Source: Clavibacter michiganensis subsp. insidiosus (GTDB taxonomy: Bacteria > Actinomycetota > Actinomycetes > Actinomycetales > Microbacteriaceae). From it: 64,000 nucleotides of DNA. The notes below the pieces were generated by a model. The model saw nothing but the letters and a program-made list of their open reading frames with translations. It was not told the DNA's origin and did not search any database. Made by a program: the position numbers and the translations under genes. Every line of letters begins with the position of its first letter. The first letter of the stretch is position 1. Positions 25,240 through 32,437 of the stretch are shown piece by piece. The stretch is from positions 2,418,001-2,482,000 of the forward strand of contig NZ_MZMO01000001.1 of NCBI RefSeq assembly GCF_002240565.1, in the 5' to 3' direction.

Positions 25240-25304
25240 TGAGACACCTGGCACCGCGTGTCGCGGCATTCTCCGATGGTGTCTCACAGACGATCGTTTG
25301 TCTG
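25240..25304. repeat. Inverted repeats upstream of the resolvase gene, candidate res/crossover sites
   Basis: TGAGACACC (25240-25248) is exactly repeated in reverse as GGTGTCTCA (25278-25286). CAGAC and GTCTG (25287-25304) flank GATCGTTT. The position directly before a resolvase gene is where such enzymes usually bind. A further GGTCTCA lies near 25205. Confidence 0.5.
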
Positions 25305-25339
25305 CCACCGCGGTGGTGCGGTGGAGGACCATGGTCGGG

Positions 25340-25507
25340 TTAGACGGTCGGCGTCTCCCCCAACGCCCACCGGAGCGCACCGCGTACGCCGATGGCATGT
25401 GCCTTCTGGATCAGGGACACGTCTGCGCCGTCTGCGTCCAGCTCGTCCAGCTCCCGGCTCACCTGCTCCAGCTGTGCCCGGATGTCGAGCGTGTTCCTGG
25501 CGCTCAT
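25340..25507 (-). CDS. Tiny unknown protein, second of a tandem pair
   Basis: 55 residues from ATG 25507, which overlaps the stop of the upstream tiny gene (ATGA). It has a helical N-terminus (AQLEQVSRELDELDADG) and ends AHAIGVRGALRWALGETP. That tail aligns with AYVTGVRDALQGVLDDTP of its neighbour, so the two are diverged duplicates. I do not recognise the family. Confidence 0.55.
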   Translation of the reverse strand: MSARNTLDIRAQLEQVSRELDELDADGADVSLIQKAHAIGVRGALRWALGETPTV

Positions 25508-25668
25508 CGGTCTGCACCAGGGGTGTCGTCCAGCACGCCCTGGAGCGCGTCGCGGACGCCTGTGACGTAGGCGCGCACCGTGGGTGGGCAATCCACACCG
25601 GGTTCTCCCATGGCGGCCAGCGCGGCGTTCATGCGGTCGAGTCGATGCTGCAAGACAAGGATGTTCAC
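25504..25668 (-). CDS. Tiny unknown protein, first of a tandem pair
   Basis: 54 residues from GTG 25668, with GAAGAGGAAGA upstream as ribosome site. LVLQHRLDRMNAALAAMG is a short helix, and the C-terminal part matches the following gene. Both are small enough to be regulators or phage-type accessory proteins; no function can be assigned. Confidence 0.55.
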   Translation of the reverse strand: MNILVLQHRLDRMNAALAAMGEPGVDCPPTVRAYVTGVRDALQGVLDDTPGADR

Positions 25669-25698
25669 GATGGTCTTCCTCTTCGCGTAGTAGGTGGT

Positions 25699-25736
25699 GG
25701 CCCTGCCCCGGGAACGTCCATCCGTGGGGCAGGGCC
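25699..25736 (-). terminator. Hairpin, possible terminator
   Basis: An 11-bp perfect stem GGCCCTGCCCC / GGGGCAGGGCC with a 16-nt loop lies between two minus-strand gene groups of the element. Confidence 0.5.
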
Positions 25737-25813
25737 GTTGGCGGGCCGATGAGGAGTACAACTCCCGCCATCCGTGACTCGGCCCTCATTCCGACTCACG
25801 GGAGCTTGTGGGT

Positions 25814-25846
25814 CCCCTCCGGCCCAACACCGTGATGTCGGAGGGG
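25814..25846 (-). terminator. Hairpin, possible terminator of the phage-like module
   Basis: An 8-bp stem CCCCTCCG / CGGAGGGG with a 17-nt loop, about 80 bases past the stop at 25926. Apart from this and the hairpin at 25699-25736, I see nothing between 25669 and 25925. Confidence 0.45.
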
Positions 25847-25925
25847 GTGGGCGGCCACTCGATGAAAGATCCGCCCGTGAAGGTGACAAGCCTTCACATC
25901 GTGTACATCACTGCACACGAATTCT

Positions 25926-26321
25926 TTATTCTTCTTCAGTACCCGCGTCGCAATTCTTCTGCGCCTGTGCAACAAGAATTCCAAACTGCTGAAGTGGAAG
26001 CACGACGTAGCTGTCCTGCGCTGCACGTCGAGGTCGCTTCCATACGGCCGCGTAGTGATCTACCCCGGCCTCTTCAGCTGCGGCCTTCGCCTCGTCCACA
26101 CCCAGTGCCAGGTCCCGCGCCTGAGCCGTGAAGGTGCGGATCACCCAGTTGGGAACGCCCAGGACGTCGGAGGGCTCACGGGGCTGCTGTAGACGCTCAG
26201 AGAGCGTTGTAGGACGGGGCTGGCGGGCCTCAGCTGGGACATCACAGACCTGGAGGACAAGCGCCACAAGCTGGCGGAACTCAAAGGCTCGAATGCGTGG
26301 ATCCCGAGTGCTCTCACTCAC
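25926..26321 (-). CDS. Unknown protein, third gene of the coupled phage-like module
   Basis: 131 residues from GTG 26321, which overlaps the preceding stop by four bases (GTGA). It is charged and helical, with ALVLQVCDVPAEARQP near the start and YVVLPLQQFGILVAQAQKN near the end. No known motif. The tight coupling to the upstream genes implies a shared process. Confidence 0.55.
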   Translation of the reverse strand: MSESTRDPRIRAFEFRQLVALVLQVCDVPAEARQPRPTTLSERLQQPREPSDVLGVPNWVIRTFTAQARDLALGVDEAKAAAEEAGVDHYAAVWKRPRRAAQDSYVVLPLQQFGILVAQAQKNCDAGTEEE

Positions 26322-26710
26322 TTGTAGTCACGCAATGTTCGGCTGGTGCGCGTGCTCCCCAGCTCCCTGCGAATTGCTGCCAGCTCGTCGTATCGTTCGG
26401 TTGGGTTGGTCTTCGCCCATGCGAGTCGCATTCGACGGTCGCGCTCGATGTCCTCGTCTGGGGATCCCTTCACCCACGGTGTGAGGTCCGATGGGAATTC
26501 ACCAACTCCAATCTTCGGCTCACCCCATCGCTTGATCTGCGCGTCCTCGTCGTCCGCGATGGAAAGGGATGAAACCCCCTACGCATTCAAGCTCAGCTCG
26601 ATATGCTGCCGCGTGAGGATCAGGGTGTCGCCCCTCTTGAGAGCAACGTCACCGAAGACGAATGCTTGTAGAACATGGATTCGCTCTCCTGGTGTGGGCG
26701 TGAAGGTCAT
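26318..26710 (-). pseudogene. Phage-like gene interrupted by an in-frame TAG
   Basis: ATG 26710 overlaps the upstream stop (ATGA). The frame runs 43 codons (MTFTPTPGERIHVLQAFVF through HIELSLNA), meets TAG at 26579-26581, and then continues open for another 86 codons (GVSSLSIADDEDAQIKRWGE and on) to TGA at 26318, overlapping the next gene's GTG. Keeping both couplings and coding character past the TAG shows this was one 130-codon gene. The sense half contains RWGEPKIGVGEFP and WVKGSPDEDIERDRRMRLAWAKTNP, a type seen in actinobacterial phage-derived islands. Either a recent nonsense mutation or amber readthrough explains it. Confidence 0.7.
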
Positions 26711-27249
26711 GCTGTAAGTCCTTTGTTTCTAGAGGTTGATGCGCGCAGGGTGTCTGCGAACACACGGTGGCCGAGCTGTTCGAGGGCGTCCGCGAGTAGC
26801 TGTCCGGCCTCTGCCGATTGCGCGGCCGTGGATCCCACCGCGCGGTACACGTCGTCGGCTGCCTGGAGGTCTCGCGCCACGGTGTCGCTGCTGATGCCGA
26901 ACCGCTCTGCCAAGGCTGTGAGGGCGCGTAGCTCTGCGTCCCCTGCACGGAGGGCGGCTGCGATGTTCCCCTTCTCCAGTGCCTCGTCGCGTAGATCGCG
27001 GGCGCTGTTGGCCACCTCCTGCACGCGCATGATGACGACAGCTGGGGACAGCCCCTCCACGGTGCGCAGGGCCTCCTTCACCTTCAGATCCACGTGGGCG
27101 TAGAGGTGTCGCCGTACGGCATCGGGGTAGACCTCGAAAGCACGCGAAATGCGCGAAATTCGTTCGCCGTCGATGGCCGCGCCTTCGATGGCTGCACGGT
27201 GCGGAGACGTGCAGATGCTGCACGGCCTGCCTGCTCGAATTACTGTCAC
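26707..27249 (-). CDS. DNA-binding-like protein with N-terminal CxxC and helix-turn-helix (phage-type)
   Basis: 180 residues. The N-terminus has PCSICTSPHRAAIEGAAIDGERISRISRAF and then EVYPDAVRRHLYAHV. This is a small zinc-knuckle-like start followed by a recognition helix ending in RRHxxxH, a layout common to terminase small subunits and regulators of actinophages. The rest is a long helical region with AERFGISSDTVARDL, possibly a second helix-turn-helix. It is the first gene of the coupled module 27249-25926. Confidence 0.6.
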   Translation of the reverse strand: MTVIRAGRPCSICTSPHRAAIEGAAIDGERISRISRAFEVYPDAVRRHLYAHVDLKVKEALRTVEGLSPAVVIMRVQEVANSARDLRDEALEKGNIAAALRAGDAELRALTALAERFGISSDTVARDLQAADDVYRAVGSTAAQSAEAGQLLADALEQLGHRVFADTLRASTSRNKGLTA

Positions 27250-27314
27250 ATGTATTACTATCGGCCGCTCTTCGATTCAGTTCATCTGAACCTGGGAGCG
27301 CTGGAGTCGATGAT

Positions 27315-28127
27315 CTAGCTGGTACCTTCGATGTTCTTCGTCTTCTTGTAGTACGGGTGACGGTCTCGAAGTCGGTACAGCGCTGCCTGGCTGATCCCAG
27401 TGTCAGCCAGCTCCACCAGCTGCTGCTTGCGTGTCAGGTCCAAGATGTCATCCAACAACTCGATGCCGTACTGGAAGGGCGTCTTGCTGGCCGTCCCACC
27501 CTTCTTGCCCCATGCACGGCGCTTCGGGATGAAGTCCGACTCCCACACCTCCATGGCAAATCGTGCCTGTGCCTCACAGCGGGCGTAGATGGCTTCACCC
27601 TGGTACGCGGCAGGTCCACCTGCTGCTGTGTCTCCCAGACCCCCGTACCCAGCTTCCACGCACGCCTGAAAGAGAACGTCAGTAAGGTCCCACACGTACA
27701 TGTGGGAGCTGGTCTTCAACTCCACCATGGTGGTCAGCTCCTCGAAGGTGAGCTTCCTGTGCGGATCCCTGGTCTCCAAGGCTGCGAAGTCGTTCAGTGT
27801 GCGGAGAGCGAGCTGGGTGAGGACGGTGTTCATCTCGTCGTGCCATCCACCAAGACCCTTGATCCCGCAGTCCTTCAGGTTGTTCCCGGTGATGGATCTG
27901 GTCTTGTAAGGCTTGGGTACTGTGATGGTCTTCTTCTTCGGGAAGGCTCGTGCGTGCTGTGCTTCTCTTCTACGGAGGTTCTTGTAGTCCTGCTGGATGA
28001 GGAGCAGGAGCTTCACTCTGCTCACTTCACCTGCATCCGTGAAGGAGACTCGATGCTCTCCCTCTACTGGGACTAGCACGTTGCATGAGAAAATCTCAGG
28101 CGCGCTCTTATTTTGCAAAACAGTCAA
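27315..28127 (-). CDS. Unknown element protein with C-terminal helix-turn-helix
   Basis: The open frame reaches back to a TTG at 28127. GTG 28079 and later GTG codons are alternatives, and the TTGACT at 28127 could instead be a -35 element, so the start is uncertain. The product (up to 270 residues) is basic at its start (RRREAQHARAFPKKKTITVPK), has a central helical domain, and ends LVELADTGISQAALYRLRDRHPYYKKTK, which resembles a helix-turn-helix. It might be a replication or regulatory protein. I do not recognise the family. Confidence 0.55.
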   Translation of the reverse strand: MTVLQNKSAPEIFSCNVLVPVEGEHRVSFTDAGEVSRVKLLLLIQQDYKNLRRREAQHARAFPKKKTITVPKPYKTRSITGNNLKDCGIKGLGGWHDEMNTVLTQLALRTLNDFAALETRDPHRKLTFEELTTMVELKTSSHMYVWDLTDVLFQACVEAGYGGLGDTAAGGPAAYQGEAIYARCEAQARFAMEVWESDFIPKRRAWGKKGGTASKTPFQYGIELLDDILDLTRKQQLVELADTGISQAALYRLRDRHPYYKKTKNIEGTS

Positions 28128-28222
28128 TGTAGTACTCCAAGTGGCACCTGGGGTTCAACCAGTACTCGCATCGTATCTGTGACATCCATGACACAACGTA
28201 GTAAGTGCCGTGGGCACGAGAA

Positions 28223-28281
28223 AGCCCCACCGGTGAACCCTCAGTGCTGACCTTGGAGAATTAACACGAGCCGGTGGGGCT
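28223..28281 (-). terminator. Long inverted repeat after the integrase gene, possible terminator
   Basis: AGCCCCACCGG (28223-28233) pairs perfectly with CCGGTGGGGCT (28271-28281) across a 37-nt loop. No gene is supported between 28128 and 28411, so this structure separates the integrase from the gene at 27315. Confidence 0.5.
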
Positions 28282-28411
28282 GTACAGGTGGACTGTTGGA
28301 CACCCGATGTAGTACCCAGTGTACTCGATACACCTTCGCCACGGTGCGAATGGAGCGGGTCTGGGTAATCTGTCCGAAGCACCCAGACCCTCGGAACGGA
28401 CCCGGTTGTCC

Positions 28412-29533
28412 CTACTGCGATTGTACCGACTGATTGTCGTGACTCCTGGATACCCTGTTGAGCTCATTCAACAGGGTGTTTCCAGCTGCTGTTGCAACAA
28501 CGCGATCACGCTCGACCGAGGCGTGCTGATACCGAAGAGCCGCGCTCGCCGTGGTGTGGCCACCACGGGCCATAAGTTCCCGCAATGTCGCTTCCTGGGC
28601 CACGAGTGTCAGCGAGATGTGGCGGATGTCATGAAGGTGCATTTGGGGGAACTCGGCTGCCGCTCGCGCCTCCCTCCAATACTTCGCCACGTACCGCCTC
28701 GTGATGGGCCTCCCGTTCTCCAGCGTGAAAAGGGGTGCACCGGGGAGCATCGGGTGCTGGCTGACGTGGTTGTCCACCATGCTTCGTACCGGCTGCAGGA
28801 GCGTCACAGCTTTCGGCTTGCCGGTCTTCGTCGTCGTGGTGTGCAGACCTCCACGGACCTCTTGTACCTGCCGCTCATCGCGCATGAGACCGGTCTTGGG
28901 GTTGTAGTCGCCCCGCTGAAGACCGACGAGTTCACCCACGCGCAGGTGCGCCCCGAACACCGTCCAGACGATCAGCGCCATGCGCTCATCTAGGTGCGCA
29001 ACCACACGAGCGAAGTCCTCGACGGTGAAGTCGGGACGCGGTGCAGTCGCATCCCTCGATGCGTTGGGCACCCGGCAGGGCGATGCAGGGAGGTAGCTGT
29101 AATCCACCGCGGTGCGCATGATCTTCGACAGGAGCATGTACTGGTGGCGACGGGCCACAAGGTGCCCTCGCTTGCCCCCGTCCGCCCACCAACGGTCCAC
29201 CCGCTGCCGGGTGATCTTCGCCAGCGGCACAGAGCCGAAACTGGGCAGAAGCGACCTTCGCATGGTCGCCTCATGCTGTTCCCGGGTGCTGCGCTTCCAT
29301 TCGTAGGTAGGGAGGACATCCGCTGCGAACTGCGCAAAGGTGACGCCGCTCAGGGCCGGGTCCGTCCATACACCGCGGGTGACGTCGGTCTGCGCGGCCG
29401 CGAGGGTCTGGTCTGCGACCTTCTGGGTGTCGAAGGTCCCCAGGGTGCGGAGTCGTCCTTCGGGGTCGCGGTGGCGGGCTTGCCATCGGCCACTCGGTAG
29501 GCGACGGACGCTGCCGGAAGTTCTCTTACTCAT
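28412..29533 (-). CDS. int: Tyrosine recombinase / phage-type integrase
   Basis: 373 residues from ATG 29533. An N-terminal arm-binding region (SVRRLPSGRWQARHRDPEGR, about 8-27) is typical of integrases with arm-type sites. A core-binding helical domain (about 60-165, TFAQFAADVLPTYEWK) follows. The catalytic domain has Arg198 in GAHLRVGEL, a Lys near 237, His301-x-x-Arg304 in HDIRH, His326 in GGHTTAS and the nucleophile Tyr335 in ALRYQHA. All catalytic residues are intact, so the enzyme should be active. It lies 157 bases from attR, the usual arrangement. No excisionase gene is obvious. Confidence 0.95.
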   Translation of the reverse strand: MSKRTSGSVRRLPSGRWQARHRDPEGRLRTLGTFDTQKVADQTLAAAQTDVTRGVWTDPALSGVTFAQFAADVLPTYEWKRSTREQHEATMRRSLLPSFGSVPLAKITRQRVDRWWADGGKRGHLVARRHQYMLLSKIMRTAVDYSYLPASPCRVPNASRDATAPRPDFTVEDFARVVAHLDERMALIVWTVFGAHLRVGELVGLQRGDYNPKTGLMRDERQVQEVRGGLHTTTTKTGKPKAVTLLQPVRSMVDNHVSQHPMLPGAPLFTLENGRPITRRYVAKYWREARAAAEFPQMHLHDIRHISLTLVAQEATLRELMARGGHTTASAALRYQHASVERDRVVATAAGNTLLNELNRVSRSHDNQSVQSQ

Positions 29534-29580
29534 CGTGGAACTCACCTTAGATTCGTTTGCCGACCACCCCCATAACTCCC

Positions 29581-29638
29581 GTGGCATGACCGTGGCACGA
29601 ACGCAGGACAAATAGCGCCGCACTGTTTATGGAAACAG
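29581..29638. repeat. Right-arm integrase-type sites
   Basis: GTGGCATG (29581-29588) and GTGGCACG (29592-29599) repeat the left-arm pair with the same 11-bp spacing; the two 19-bp blocks differ at two positions. CTGTTT-ATGG-AAACAG at 29623-29638 mirrors the GTTT-N4-AAAC palindrome of the left arm. They lie between the integrase start and attR. Confidence 0.6.
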
Positions 29639-29690
29639 ACGAAGTGCTGGTCAGGCACGAACCTTGATCCCCAGGAGTAGGGTGGGTCTC

Positions 29691-29715
29691 ATGGAATTCC
29701 GCTACCTAGGCAACT
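29691..29715 (+). repeat. attR core, 25-bp direct repeat
   Basis: Identical to 19642-19666. It forms the first 25 bases of the intact reductase reading frame. Confidence 0.93.
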
Positions 29716-30701
29716 CAGGCTTCAAGATCTCCGAGATCACGTACGGCAACTGGCTGACCCACGGGTCGCAGGTCGAGAACGACACCGCCACGCAGTGCGT
29801 GCAGGCGGCCCTCGAGGCCGGCATCACCACGTTCGACACGGCCGACGGCTACGCGAACACCGTCGCCGAGAAGGTCCTTGGGCAAGCGCTCAAGGGCGAG
29901 AACAGGGACGGCCTCGAGATCTTCACGAAGGTCTACTTCCCGACCGGCGCCAAGGGCCACAACGACACCGGCCTCTCGCGCAAGCACATCATGGCGTCGA
30001 TCGACGGCTCGCTCGAGCGCCTCCAGACCGACCACGTGGACCTCTACCAGGCCCACCGCTACGACTACGAGACCCCGCTCGAGGAGACGATGCAGGCCTT
30101 CGCCGACGTCGTCCGCCAGGGCAAGGCGCTCTACATCGGCGTCAGCGAGTGGACTCCCGAGCAGCTCCGCGAGGCGCACGGCCTCTCCCGCGAGCTCGGC
30201 TTCCAGCTCATCTCGAACCAGCCGCAGTACTCGGCCCTCTGGCGCGTCATCGAGGAGGAGGTCGTCCCCACGTCCGCCGAGCTCGGCATCTCGCAGATCG
30301 TCTGGTCCCCCATCGCGCAGGGCGTCCTCACCGGCAAGTACAAGCCGGGCCAGGACCTGCCGCAGGGCTCGCGCGCCACGGACGACAAGGGCGGCGCCGA
30401 CATGATCAAGCGCTACATGAACGACGACGTCCTCACCCGCGTCCAGGAGTTGCAGCCCGTCGCCGACGAGCTGGACCTGTCGCTGGCCCAGCTCGCCGTC
30501 GCGTGGGTGCTCCAGAACGACAACGTCGCCTCGGCGATCATCGGCGCCTCGCGCCCCGAGCAGGTGCACGAGAACGTCAAGGCCTCAGGCGTCACGATCC
30601 CGGCGGAGCTCCTGACCCGCATCGACGACGCCCTCGGCGACGTCGTGGAGAAGGACCCGTCGAAGACGAGCGACAGCTCGCCGAAGGGGCGCCTCGCCTG
30701 A
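29691..30701 (+). CDS. Aldo/keto reductase, Kv-beta/YghZ-like (second of a pair; integration target)
   Basis: 336 residues, nearly colinear with the gene at 18498. Catalytic residues sit in FDTADGYANTVAEKVLGQAL, FTKVYFP and LYQAHRYD, and the NADP(H) site is IGASRPEQVHENV. ATG 29691 is the start because it matches the paralogue and follows CAGGAGTAGGGTGGG; a longer in-frame start at 29664 lies in element DNA. The reading frame is intact, but everything upstream of the ATG, including the ribosome site, now belongs to the element. Its expression may therefore differ from an uninserted strain. Confidence 0.93.
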   Translation: MEFRYLGNSGFKISEITYGNWLTHGSQVENDTATQCVQAALEAGITTFDTADGYANTVAEKVLGQALKGENRDGLEIFTKVYFPTGAKGHNDTGLSRKHIMASIDGSLERLQTDHVDLYQAHRYDYETPLEETMQAFADVVRQGKALYIGVSEWTPEQLREAHGLSRELGFQLISNQPQYSALWRVIEEEVVPTSAELGISQIVWSPIAQGVLTGKYKPGQDLPQGSRATDDKGGADMIKRYMNDDVLTRVQELQPVADELDLSLAQLAVAWVLQNDNVASAIIGASRPEQVHENVKASGVTIPAELLTRIDDALGDVVEKDPSKTSDSSPKGRLA

Positions 30702-30716
30702 TCCTCTTGCGCTGAA

Positions 30717-30766
30717 CACGACGACGGCCCCGCTCGAGCAGATGCTCGGGCGGGGCCGTCGTCGTG
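30717..30766. terminator. Terminator after the second aldo/keto reductase
   Basis: A 17-bp GC stem CACGACGACGGCCCCGC with its complement and a 16-nt interior. It serves the reductase and, being symmetrical, possibly the convergent membrane gene. Confidence 0.8.
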
Positions 30767-30769
30767 TCG

Positions 30770-31798
30770 TCAACCGCCATCGCCGCGCAGATCCCTGACC
30801 TCGTTACAACTCCGGACGTATCTACGAGTCAGATATATCGCCGCAGATCTCGAAGCACAGCCGCGAATCGTCCAATTCGTGACGCTCCTTCGCCCAGGTT
30901 TGCGTAGAGGCCAGCAAGCAGACACCGTGAGAAAGAAAATTCCCGCCACAACGGACCATGCCAGGGACGGCAAATTCTCGATGAGCGCCTCGAGCACGCC
31001 AAGCGCCAATGCCGGAAGAACGCATACAATCGGCACGAAACGAGTGGCACGGTCGAATCTGGTCACCGCCGTGTACCTCCCCCGGCGAGTCGTCATCTGC
31101 CCGATGAGATAGATGATTTGCAGGCAGGTGCTGTACGCGACAACGGCCCATAGAGGTCCCTTTCCTCCGCTGCCGGCGAACACGAGTGCACTTGCTATAT
31201 TTGCAACTGCCACATTCGCCCCGATCGTCACAGGCATCGGCAGCCACGCACGACGACGAACCGCCCCCAATTTCTGCCTCGCCCAGGCTTTCACCCTCTC
31301 CGCGGCCTTGAGTTTCTCGGCAGGCTCATATGCCAGGAATCGGCCCAGCTGACTGGCAAGGAAAACGGTGAGGGCCATGGCGGGAATAATGGCGAGGAGC
31401 GAGGCGGCTTCGATGGGTTCGGAGAGGCAAAAAATACCGACCAAGGCAACACACGGCACCAGCCCCGCCGCAAGCCACTCCGCAACGAGGCTCAAGTCAC
31501 GACGGAGACGAGAGCCGTCATGCGGGCCCATCACCCATTGTCCACCTAGCACAAGCACATACAGCCCCAGTAGTACCGGAACGAGTAGCCCGAACAACCA
31601 CCCGATGTGCTGAAGGAGGACACCGCCCATGGCAGCTAGATCATCGAAAAGGGACTCGGAAAAGCGCTGCGGCAGAGATGTCCGCAGCATGTAGATGAAG
31701 TACCCCGAGAGGGCACAGGTGGCAAAACTGAAGCCCGCCATCTCGCGAAGGGACTCACGCACTGACCTGACAGGGACATCCACGTCATCCTCGTACAT
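30770..31798 (-). CDS. Multi-pass membrane protein, unknown function
   Basis: 342 residues with about eight hydrophobic stretches (for example FATCALSGYFIYML and LFGLLVPVLLGLYVLVLGGQW). A basic cytoplasmic loop lies near 165-185 (KLKAAERVKAWARQKLGAVRRR), and the C-terminus is basic. Base composition is clearly poorer in GC than the chromosome around it, and codon use is less biased, so horizontal transfer is likely. No family is recognised. Confidence 0.6.
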   Translation of the reverse strand: MYEDDVDVPVRSVRESLREMAGFSFATCALSGYFIYMLRTSLPQRFSESLFDDLAAMGGVLLQHIGWLFGLLVPVLLGLYVLVLGGQWVMGPHDGSRLRRDLSLVAEWLAAGLVPCVALVGIFCLSEPIEAASLLAIIPAMALTVFLASQLGRFLAYEPAEKLKAAERVKAWARQKLGAVRRRAWLPMPVTIGANVAVANIASALVFAGSGGKGPLWAVVAYSTCLQIIYLIGQMTTRRGRYTAVTRFDRATRFVPIVCVLPALALGVLEALIENLPSLAWSVVAGIFFLTVSACWPLRKPGRRSVTNWTIRGCASRSAAIYLTRRYVRSCNEVRDLRGDGG

Positions 31799-32235
31799 CG
31801 TTTACATCACTCTCCTCATCCGTTGAGGCCGGCGCGCTACGCTCCTGCACGCTTGAGGACGAGAAGACAGCGCGGCTGGCCGTCGTGCGGCGCGAGGCGG
31901 TGACGGACGCAGCACCGACGACTTGGCGCCTTCCTCCGGATCGCTTGCATGTGGGCGGTCAGTCAGCATCAGCGTCAGTCCCTAAACCAACGTCATGCAT
32001 TGCGGCTGGAGCCAAGACCCTTCCCCTCGAACCGCTCCGGCAGGTGCGCACAGCGCATGGCTGGAACTGGCGTTGACACACAGACGGAGGCCGGCCCTGC
32101 CCATCGACAGAGCTCGGACGCTACCAGACCCAGGCGATCGGAACACACGATAGCGATCCTGGACGGGACGCCGCGCACCTTGTCCTCGTCGAGGAGGACA
32201 GGCCTCCGATCTCGAAGGGCACAGCAAAAAGGAAA
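31799..32235. other. Gene-free stretch of mixed composition
   Basis: About 440 bases without a supportable gene. The frames open here have neither good starts nor host-like codon use. It joins the low-GC membrane-protein patch to the tRNA-Gln terminator and may be degraded transferred DNA. Confidence 0.4.
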
Positions 32236-32255
32236 AGGCCCGGAGAACCGGGCCT
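32236..32255 (-). terminator. Terminator of tRNA-Gln
   Basis: Stem AGGCCCGG / CCGGGCCT with a 4-nt loop, followed on the minus strand by a T-rich run (TTTCCTTTTT). Confidence 0.85.
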
Positions 32256-32277
32256 GTCATATCCTGCTATTTCAGTG

Positions 32278-32349
32278 CTGGGGTACCTGGACTCGAACCA
32301 AGAACAAAAGAATCAGAATCTTCCGTGTTGCCAATTACACCATACCCCA
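32278..32349 (-). tRNA. tRNA-Gln (anticodon CTG)
   Basis: 72 nt. The acceptor arm TGGGGTA pairs with TACCCCA and the discriminator base is G. The anticodon arm GAAGA-TTCTGAT-TCTTT has anticodon CTG. The T-arm is GGTTCGAGTCC, and CCA is not encoded. Its 3' end faces the low-GC patch. Confidence 0.93.
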
Positions 32350-32437
32350 AGGCCCCGATGCGGGATCGGGCCTCGTCGAGTGTAGCCCATCGGCCGGATC
32401 CGCGCCAAACCGGCGCCCGCCCGACAGGCGCCACGCG

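Larger units (their letters stand above)
19642..29715. mobile_element. 10-kb integrative element inserted at the start of an aldo/keto reductase gene
   Basis: It is bounded by perfect 25-bp direct repeats (19642-19666 and 29691-29715) that are the first 25 bases of the reductase gene. A tyrosine integrase lies at the right end, 157 bases from the core and reading inwards. Matching repeat motifs lie in both arms. GC content and codon bias inside are visibly lower than outside. Contents from left to right: HNH-like gene, unknown gene, lipoprotein, HEPN-like gene, a two-gene membrane operon, serine resolvase, two tiny paralogues, a coupled three-gene phage-like module, an unknown gene, and the integrase. 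No capsid, portal, replication initiator or conjugation gene is recognisable. It is thus a small mobilisable island or phage satellite-like element, not a full prophage. Confidence 0.9.

Noticed and set aside
26318..26710. Two separate small genes on either side of the TAG at 26579
   Set aside because: The downstream half has no start codon with a ribosome site near the TAG, and the frame and overlaps fit a single gene.
28079..28127. TTG at 28127 as a firm start of the unknown element gene
   Set aside because: No ribosome site precedes it, and TTGACT followed by an AT-rich stretch could be a promoter element. The start is left open.
19642..29715. Complete prophage
   Set aside because: No portal, capsid, tail or lysis genes are visible and the total length is only 10 kb. 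A satellite-like or mobilisable island fits better.
30760..32300. Duplicate of the tRNA-Gln 3' end as the far edge of a second element
   Set aside because: I looked near the other edge of the low-GC patch for a copy of the T-arm and acceptor sequence and found none. Only composition supports transfer.
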